From: Actinocrispum wychmicini
Lineage (GTDB): Bacteria > Actinomycetota > Actinomycetes > Mycobacteriales > Pseudonocardiaceae
Direction: 5' to 3'
DNA: 64,000 bases
NCBI RefSeq assembly: GCF_004345645.1
Contig: NZ_SLWS01000007.1
Location: 372,001-436,000 of the forward strand
Both the position numbers and the translations under genes were made by a program. Numbering within the stretch: the stretch's first letter is position 1; each line of letters opens with the position of its first letter. The notes beneath the pieces were generated by a model, which was not told where the DNA came from, did not search any database, and saw nothing but the letters and a program-made list of their open reading frames with translations. This document shows positions 58,591 to 64,000 of the stretch, one piece after another.

Positions 58591-60164
58591 GGCTCGGCCG
58601 GCTTGAGATCGGTGGTGATGTCGGGCTCGGGCAGCACCGTGCCGGCCTTCGGCAGGGTTGCGTCGTTCAGGTAGTCCATGACGGTACTGTCGATCTCGCT
58701 TTGGCCACGGCCGAAGACACCGTGGTCGCCGCCCTCGACGGTGGCCAGCGTCCCACCCATCTTCTTCGCCATCGCCACACCGCCCTGATACGGCGTCGCA
58801 CCGTCATGCTTCGATTGCAGGACAAGCGGTTTGACCTTCAGCTTCGTGCCGCTGAGCGACTCCTGGGTGACCGTCGCGTACACCGGGTTGGACGTACATT
58901 GCATGCCCACACGTGCGCCGGATGCCCCCAGGTCCAACGCGTCGTCAAGACCCAGGAAGATCCCGCCCATCTTCCCGAGGTAGTCCAGAAGGTACCCGAG
59001 GGAGGCGAGAGTGCCGTCCTTCTTGTCCTCGCCGCACGTGATCGTTTTCTGCACCGCGAGGTTCGCGTCCCCGCTCAGTGCGGCTGCGCCGGACAACGCG
59101 TCCAACTGCTTGGTGTCCTTGGCATCCTTGTTCGTGTCGGCCAGGCCGGTGGCCAGATAGGGCCACAGCTGTCGCGAGTAGGTGGCGCTGAGGGTGGCCG
59201 AGGCCAGGACGTTCTTGCCCCGGTCCGCGCTCTGCGAAGCGGCGAAGATGCTGTCCCAGGTCACGGTCAGGGTGGTCCACCAATCCCTGACCTGGGTGAA
59301 CCAGTTGTCGTCCTTGTCGTCCGGCGGCTTGATCGGGAACATGCCGCCGGTGGCGACGGCCACCTTGCTCCAGGTCTGCCAGACCTGGCGGGCGGTCTTG
59401 CCGAGACCGTAGTCGCTGTCGTGGTCGGCCGCCCAGGAGAAGAAGTCGTTGATCCGCTGCCGCCGGTTCAGGCTCTGCTGCGCGAACTCCTCGTGCCAGA
59501 TCCAGTCGGGCCCGACCGACGAGTCGAGCACCAGACGGTTCACGTTGGCGGGGAACAAACTCGCGTACACGGCGCCCAGATAAGTGCCGTAGGAGTACCC
59601 AAGGTAGTTGATCGTGTCCTCGCCAAGGGCCTTGCGCACCTCGTCCATGTCGCGCGCGGTGTTCGCGGTGGTGATGTCCGACATGTAACCCTTGTCAAGG
59701 TTGCAGTCGTCCTTGTCTGTCGGCCTCAACTGGAGGGCGACCGTACTTGTGCTGGCGTCCTTGCATTCCAGCGGTGTGGACAGCTGAAGACCGCGTGGTT
59801 GGACCGCGATCAGGTCGTAGTCGTTGACGAGATCCTTCGGCCACTTGTCCATCTTCCGGGACCACAGGTTCAGCCCGTCCCCACCAGGCCCGCCGGGGTT
59901 GCCGAACAGGACTCCCTTGCGGTGGTCGGAGTCCTTGGCCTCGATCCGGCTCACCGTGATCGTGATCTTCGTCCCGGCCGGATCCGAGTAGTCTTCGGGT
60001 ACTTCAAGGGTCGCACATTTGGCGCCGTCGGCCGTGACATTCGCGTCGTCCGGACAGGAATCCCACGTCAGCTTCCCGTCGTCCGCTAAAGCTGGCACCC
60101 CGAGGGGCGTGACGCCGGCGAACAGTGCCGCCACAAGGGGCAAGGTCAACACACGTTTTTTCAT
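58575..60164 (-). CDS. Secreted tripeptidyl aminopeptidase-like alpha/beta-hydrolase (S33 type)
   Basis: The 529-residue product has a signal peptide (about 1-27). The oxyanion region reads 'GNPGGPGGDGL', the nucleophile elbow is 'GYSYGTYLG' (Ser about residue 193), the catalytic Asp is in 'LQSKHDGATPY' and the His in 'EGGDHGVFGRG'. This is the Streptomyces SlpD/Tap exported peptidase pattern, removing N-terminal tripeptides in the envelope. GGAG precedes ATG 60164. Four to six Cys suggest disulfides. Confidence 0.9.
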   Translation of the reverse strand: MKKRVLTLPLVAALFAGVTPLGVPALADDGKLTWDSCPDDANVTADGAKCATLEVPEDYSDPAGTKITITVSRIEAKDSDHRKGVLFGNPGGPGGDGLNLWSRKMDKWPKDLVNDYDLIAVQPRGLQLSTPLECKDASTSTVALQLRPTDKDDCNLDKGYMSDITTANTARDMDEVRKALGEDTINYLGYSYGTYLGAVYASLFPANVNRLVLDSSVGPDWIWHEEFAQQSLNRRQRINDFFSWAADHDSDYGLGKTARQVWQTWSKVAVATGGMFPIKPPDDKDDNWFTQVRDWWTTLTVTWDSIFAASQSADRGKNVLASATLSATYSRQLWPYLATGLADTNKDAKDTKQLDALSGAAALSGDANLAVQKTITCGEDKKDGTLASLGYLLDYLGKMGGIFLGLDDALDLGASGARVGMQCTSNPVYATVTQESLSGTKLKVKPLVLQSKHDGATPYQGGVAMAKKMGGTLATVEGGDHGVFGRGQSEIDSTVMDYLNDATLPKAGTVLPEPDITTDLKPAEPYTKK

Positions 60165-60422
60165 GTACCGGTCTCCAGGGTGCTCAGGGTTTGTTCAGGT
60201 GCGAAAATGCTGACCGACGACAAATTCCTCGTCAATACAGCACAGGTTTCGCACCGACCTCCCGCACAGGGTGGACGACCGGCGTTGGCGAATACTATTT
60301 CGTTACGCGCGGATGACACGTCGGCAAACCACGAGAAAAAGTGCGCGGGTACGCGTTGACCTACATCGTCGCGCCGTGTTTCGTCCACGTCACCCTGACG
60401 TCGTTTCCACGGAGGTAGCGTT

Positions 60423-62462
60423 ATGGCCGGATCCTTTCGACCGATGAGCCGACGACGATTCCTGGCCGGCTCGGCCACGACCGCGGCGGCCATGGCCCTG
60501 CCTGGCCAGGCATCGGCCGACCCCGCGCCGACCAAAGAGGCAACCATCGACCAGGTCGAGCATGTCGTTCTCCTCATGCAGGAGAATCGGTCGTTCGACC
60601 ATTATTTCGGCACCCTGAAGGGAGTACGAGGGTACAGCGACCGGACACCGGTCACGTTACCGAACGGCAAGTCCGTGTTCTACCAGCCAAATCCGTGGGG
60701 ACTGGGCGAGACGCTGCCCTTCCACCTCGACACGGGGACGACCAGGGCGACCTGTATGGACGCGCCGCCGATGAGCTACAAGGCGGACCTCAAAGCGTTG
60801 AACAAGGGGCACTACGACGGCTGGATCAAGGACAGGGTTCTGTGGGAAATCGAGCCCTCACGACAGGGCATGGGCTTCTTCAAACGCGACGACCTGCCCT
60901 TCTACCACGCGCTCGCCGAAGCGTTCACGATCTGCGACAACACGTTCTGCTCGACGCTGACCCGGACGAACTCGAACCGGTTGATGTTCTTCACCGGAAC
61001 CAACGGCCTCTCGATAGACGGACATGTCGTGATAGAAAACGATGACATACCAAAATCGGGACTCTCCTGGACCACATACGCCGAGCGACTCCAGAAGAAC
61101 GACATCTCATGGAAGGTGTACCAGCAGGAGGACAATTTCGACGACAACTCCCTGGCGTGGTTCACGCAGTTCAAGGACGCCGAGGCGGGCGACCCGCTGC
61201 ACGACAACGGTATGGCCAAAGTGGACGACCTGGTCGACGCGTTCGCCGAGGACGTCAAGAACGACACCCTGCCGCAGGTGTCCTGGATCGTCGCGCCCGC
61301 GCACCTGTCCGAGCACGCCACCAACAGCCCGGCGAAGGGCGAGGACCTGACCGCCAGGCTGCTCAAGGCGTTGTGGGCGAGTCCCGACGTGTGGGCCAGG
61401 ACCGTGTTCATCCTCAACTACGACGAGAACGGCGGCTTCTTCGACCACGTGCCGCCACCGCTGCCGAACTCGGACCTGGTCCAGGGCCACAGCACGGTCG
61501 ACGTCAAGGGCGAGGTCAAGGATGGCAAGCCGATCGGGCTCGGTTTCCGGGTGCCGCAACTGATCGTGTCACCGTGGACGGCCGGCGGCTGGGTGTGTTC
61601 GGAGGTGTTCGACTTCACCTCGGTGCTGCGGTTCCTGGAGAAGCGGTTCGGTGTCGACGAACCGAACATCAGCGCGTGGCGGCGGGCGGTGTGCGGTGAC
61701 CTGACGTCCGCCTTCGATTTCAGCGCACCGGACACGTCCGTTCCGGACCTTCCGGACACCTCGAAACGACCGGCCGAGGCCAAGAAGCAATGCTCGGACA
61801 ACGCGGCGGTCTCCGTACCCTGGAAGCAAACCCTACCCACCCAGGAGCCTGGGCGCCGCGACGCCCGCACGCTGCCGTACGCGTTCGAGGCCAGTGCGGG
61901 GCACGATCCGGACAGCTCCAAGAACATCCTGATCACCATGACCAACACCGGCACGGCCGGGGTGTGCCTGACCGTGTACGCCACCGGCTACCGAACTGAC
62001 GGCCCGTGGGTCTACACCATCGAAGCGGGCAAAAGCTGGTCCGACTACTGGAACGTGATCAACGACAAGAACCCGAACAGGAAAGGGGGCTACCAACTCG
62101 ACCTGCATGGTCCCAACGGGTTCCTCCGGCAGTTCCGTGGCGATCTCAGCGTCGAGAACGCCAGCGGGAAGGCTTGGCCCCAAGTCAGTGGCTCGGCGCG
62201 GGACGGCAAGTACATCCTGGCACTGACGAACACCGGTGCCGCGGCTTGCGTCTTCACCGTGCGCGACACCCGCGACGACACCGCCACACGGCAAGAGGAC
62301 ACCACCTACACGGTCGAGGCCGCCAGCGCCGCGGAACACGAATGGAACCTGGACACCGACTACAACTGGTACGACCTGACTGTCACCGTGGACAGCAGCC
62401 CCCAGTTCCACCACCGCTACGCTGGGCACGTCGAGAACGGAAAGCCGTCCAAGAGCGGCTGA
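60423..62462 (+). CDS. Tat-exported phosphocholine-specific phospholipase C
   Basis: The 679-residue product starts with a Tat signal ('MSRRRFLAGSATTAAA', ending 'ASA'). The phosphoesterase domain contains 'VEHVVLLMQENRSFDHYFGTL' (about 40-60) and the metal/catalytic segments 'NTFCSTLTRTNSNRLMFFTG', 'FILNYDENGGFFDHVPPP' and 'VPQLIVSPWT'. Two C-terminal DUF756 domains follow (about 480-670). The family hydrolyses phosphatidylcholine or sphingomyelin outside the cell. GGAGG lies 6 nt before ATG 60423. Confidence 0.92.
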   Translation: MAGSFRPMSRRRFLAGSATTAAAMALPGQASADPAPTKEATIDQVEHVVLLMQENRSFDHYFGTLKGVRGYSDRTPVTLPNGKSVFYQPNPWGLGETLPFHLDTGTTRATCMDAPPMSYKADLKALNKGHYDGWIKDRVLWEIEPSRQGMGFFKRDDLPFYHALAEAFTICDNTFCSTLTRTNSNRLMFFTGTNGLSIDGHVVIENDDIPKSGLSWTTYAERLQKNDISWKVYQQEDNFDDNSLAWFTQFKDAEAGDPLHDNGMAKVDDLVDAFAEDVKNDTLPQVSWIVAPAHLSEHATNSPAKGEDLTARLLKALWASPDVWARTVFILNYDENGGFFDHVPPPLPNSDLVQGHSTVDVKGEVKDGKPIGLGFRVPQLIVSPWTAGGWVCSEVFDFTSVLRFLEKRFGVDEPNISAWRRAVCGDLTSAFDFSAPDTSVPDLPDTSKRPAEAKKQCSDNAAVSVPWKQTLPTQEPGRRDARTLPYAFEASAGHDPDSSKNILITMTNTGTAGVCLTVYATGYRTDGPWVYTIEAGKSWSDYWNVINDKNPNRKGGYQLDLHGPNGFLRQFRGDLSVENASGKAWPQVSGSARDGKYILALTNTGAAACVFTVRDTRDDTATRQEDTTYTVEAASAAEHEWNLDTDYNWYDLTVTVDSSPQFHHRYAGHVENGKPSKSG

Positions 62463-62482
62463 TCGGTGAAAGGGCGCGTGGT

Positions 62483-63136
62483 GTGACGAGCAGCACAGAG
62501 TCCACTGAGGCCAAATCCACGGCGGGACACGGGCCGCCCGGGTTCACCGCGGAACGAATGGGGATGTTCACCGACGCCGTACTGGCGATCGCGATCACGT
62601 TGCTGGTGATCGAGATCAAACGGCCCGAGGGCGAGGACCTGGCGAGCGCGTCGGCACTGTGGCACTTCCTCACCCACGAGTGGGAGTCGTTCGTCGCGTT
62701 CGTGCTGGCCTTTTTCCTGCTGTGGTCGGTATGGCGCCGGCACCACTTCTTCATCGACCGGGTCGACCGGCTCACCCGCGCCACCGCCGGCTGGCACGCG
62801 CCGCTGTTGCTGCTGATCGCGTTCCTGCCGTTCCCGACCGCGCTGATCGGGCACGCGTTCGACAACCCGCTGGCGGTGTGCGTGTTCGCCGGGACCGAGG
62901 CGGCGCTGCTGGCCTGCGAGGCCGGACTGAAGGAGTCCGCGATCCGGTCCGGCAGCGTCCCCGGCGATCCGCGCGACGTACGCCGCTCGGCCAGCGGGTC
63001 CTGGGCGGTCGCCGCGTTCTTCGCGATCACCGGCGGGCTCGCGTGGTGGGTCAGCCACCTCCCGCTGGTCTGGCTGGCCGCGCCGCTCGCCGCGCACTTC
63101 GGCGGCCGGCTCATCGAACGGTTCAGGCCGCGCTGA
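62483..63136 (+). CDS. TMEM175/DUF1211-type potassium channel
   Basis: The 217-residue protein has six predicted helices and the family signature in 'ERMGMFTDAVLAIAITLLVIE' region ending 'IKRP' at residues about 24-47. Bacterial TMEM175 proteins are leak-like K+ channels. The start is GTG 62483 with AAGGG upstream, 20 bp after the phospholipase stop, so co-transcription is possible. Confidence 0.85.
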   Translation: MTSSTESTEAKSTAGHGPPGFTAERMGMFTDAVLAIAITLLVIEIKRPEGEDLASASALWHFLTHEWESFVAFVLAFFLLWSVWRRHHFFIDRVDRLTRATAGWHAPLLLLIAFLPFPTALIGHAFDNPLAVCVFAGTEAALLACEAGLKESAIRSGSVPGDPRDVRRSASGSWAVAAFFAITGGLAWWVSHLPLVWLAAPLAAHFGGRLIERFRPR

Positions 63137-63142
63137 CCCCGG

Positions 63143-64000
63143 TCACCAGATCCACGACTCGCCGGCCACCACCTGGACGACCTGGGCGATCTTCAGGCTG
63201 GACAGCGCGTCCCCGAACGGGCACGGCACACTGGACAGTCGCTTGTGGACGAAAGCGATATCGTCGAGCATGGCCAGCGCACGTTTTGCGACGCCCTCGT
63301 ACGGGCCGACCAGAGTGGCGAAGTCGGCGAGCACCTCCGGGCGTTCGGTGGAGCGGCGCAGCACGATCAGCGGCCGTTTGAGCACGGTGACCTCTTCCTG
63401 CACACCACCGGAGTCCGACACCACCAACGCGGCATGCCGGGCCAGGCTCAGGAACTCCTGGTAGTCCACCGGGGGCACCACGGTGAGCGGGTACAGCGCC
63501 GACGGCCGGCCGACCTGGTCGATCACGTCCGAAACGTGCGGGCACAAGGGCAGCAGGACCGGCCAACCCGCACGCGCCACCGCCATCAGTTCGGCCAGAA
63601 CGAACTCCAGGGTGTCGGTCGTGTTCTGGTGGTGGATCGTCGCCAGCACATACCCGTCCGGCCGTACCCCGTGTCGCGACAGGTACCGCAACCGCTCGTT
63701 CTCCTCCGGCAGCGCGTTGGTCACCGCCTCGACCGCCAACGCGCCAGTACGCACCACCCGCGCCCGATCGATACTCTCCGCCAGAAGGTTGTCCACGTTG
63801 CCCGAGGTCGCGGCACACAGATAGTCGGACAGGTGATCGATCAGCACCCGGTTGTGCTCCTCGGACGTGTGCATGTCACGGCTGCGCAGGCCCGCGTCCA
63901 CACGCAGTACGGGCGCGCCAGCCGCGTTCGCGGCCAGCGCGCCCTCCAACGCCGCCTCGGAGTCCCCTTGAACGACCACGAGGCTGGGTCGGCACCGGGT
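63143..64000 (-). CDS. wecB: UDP-N-acetylglucosamine 2-epimerase, 3' part (5' end outside window)
   Basis: The frame is open to the window end and encodes at least 285 residues. Family blocks are 'VVVQGDSEAAL', 'VDAGLRSRDMHTSEEHNRVLIDHL', 'LATIHHQNTTD' and 'VVSDSGGVQEEVTVLKRPLIVLR'. The usual EAGLR and HRxEN motifs read DAGLR and HHQN, so two conserved acidic positions differ from the bacterial enzyme. The enzyme interconverts UDP-GlcNAc and UDP-ManNAc for wall or surface polymers. It is convergent with the TMEM175 gene. Confidence 0.88.
   Translation of the reverse strand, partial: TRCRPSLVVVQGDSEAALEGALAANAAGAPVLRVDAGLRSRDMHTSEEHNRVLIDHLSDYLCAATSGNVDNLLAESIDRARVVRTGALAVEAVTNALPEENERLRYLSRHGVRPDGYVLATIHHQNTTDTLEFVLAELMAVARAGWPVLLPLCPHVSDVIDQVGRPSALYPLTVVPPVDYQEFLSLARHAALVVSDSGGVQEEVTVLKRPLIVLRRSTERPEVLADFATLVGPYEGVAKRALAMLDDIAFVHKRLSSVPCPFGDALSSLKIAQVVQVVAGESWIW

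Noticed and set aside
58575..60164. Possible beta-lactamase or lipase instead of a peptidase
   Set aside because: The GxSxG, Asp and His segments and the length fit SlpD/Tap exported tripeptidyl aminopeptidases better.

Overview
The window is high-GC DNA with the gene repertoire of a filamentous soil actinomycete, most likely of the Pseudonocardiales. The signs are GTG/TTG starts, dense ATGA/GTGA start-stop overlaps, SARP/AfsR-type and LuxR/AAA-type regulators, several ROK, TetR, GntR and IclR regulators, Tat and lipoprotein exports, and many secreted glycosidases. The order-level call is inference from gene content. No rRNA, tRNA, CRISPR array or complete insertion sequence was seen.

Region 1 (1-11.3 kb): the tail of a TetR gene, then one long leftward operon of eleven genes. 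It encodes a complete peptide/opine-type ABC importer (lipoprotein SBP, two permeases, two ATPases), an IclR regulator and five catabolic enzymes: an amidohydrolase/lactonase, a DHDPS-family aldolase, an SDR, a PIG-L deacetylase and an enolase-superfamily dehydratase. The enzyme set resembles an oxidative sugar to lactone to sugar-acid to 2-keto-3-deoxy-acid route. A 165-bp hairpin element sits in frame in the 3' end of the second permease gene and supplies about its last 57 residues.

Region 2 (11.3-30.2 kb): a mosaic of accessory genes. It holds small exported proteins, a membrane-anchored HTH protein with an apparently inactive glycosidase ectodomain, a short LuxR-like ATPase overlapping a ROK regulator, a secreted GH20 hexosaminidase with a seven-repeat propeller-like tail, a decayed ECF sigma factor, a winged-helix/hydrolase divergent pair, an AfsR-type regulator, a secreted sedolisin, and a trio of YgjP-like metallopeptidase, coiled-coil HTH and membrane protein.

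Region 3 (30.2-49.4 kb): a glycan/uronate utilisation locus. It has ROK, GntR-LacI hybrid, GntR-FCD and AraC regulators; two SDRs; an SMP-30 lactonase; a large GH38-like glycosidase; a DUF4432-like epimerase; a mannonate-dehydratase-like enzyme; a CUT1 sugar ABC importer without its own ATPase; a secreted GH39-like glycosidase with three discoidin-like repeats; and a PhyH oxygenase. Two divergent promoter regions about 8.8 kb apart share near-identical operator and promoter sequences, which ties the locus into one regulon.

Region 4 (49.4-64 kb): a TetR/carboxymuconolactone-decarboxylase pair, a Ca2+/H+ exchanger, a GH8 glycosidase with a CsnR-like operator, a glycine/D-proline-reductase-like fusion protein that is unexpected in an aerobe, a CGNR protein, a TetR regulator divergent from two tandem SDR paralogues across a perfect operator, a secreted tripeptidyl aminopeptidase, a Tat-exported phospholipase C, a TMEM175-type channel, and the 3' part of a UDP-GlcNAc 2-epimerase gene.
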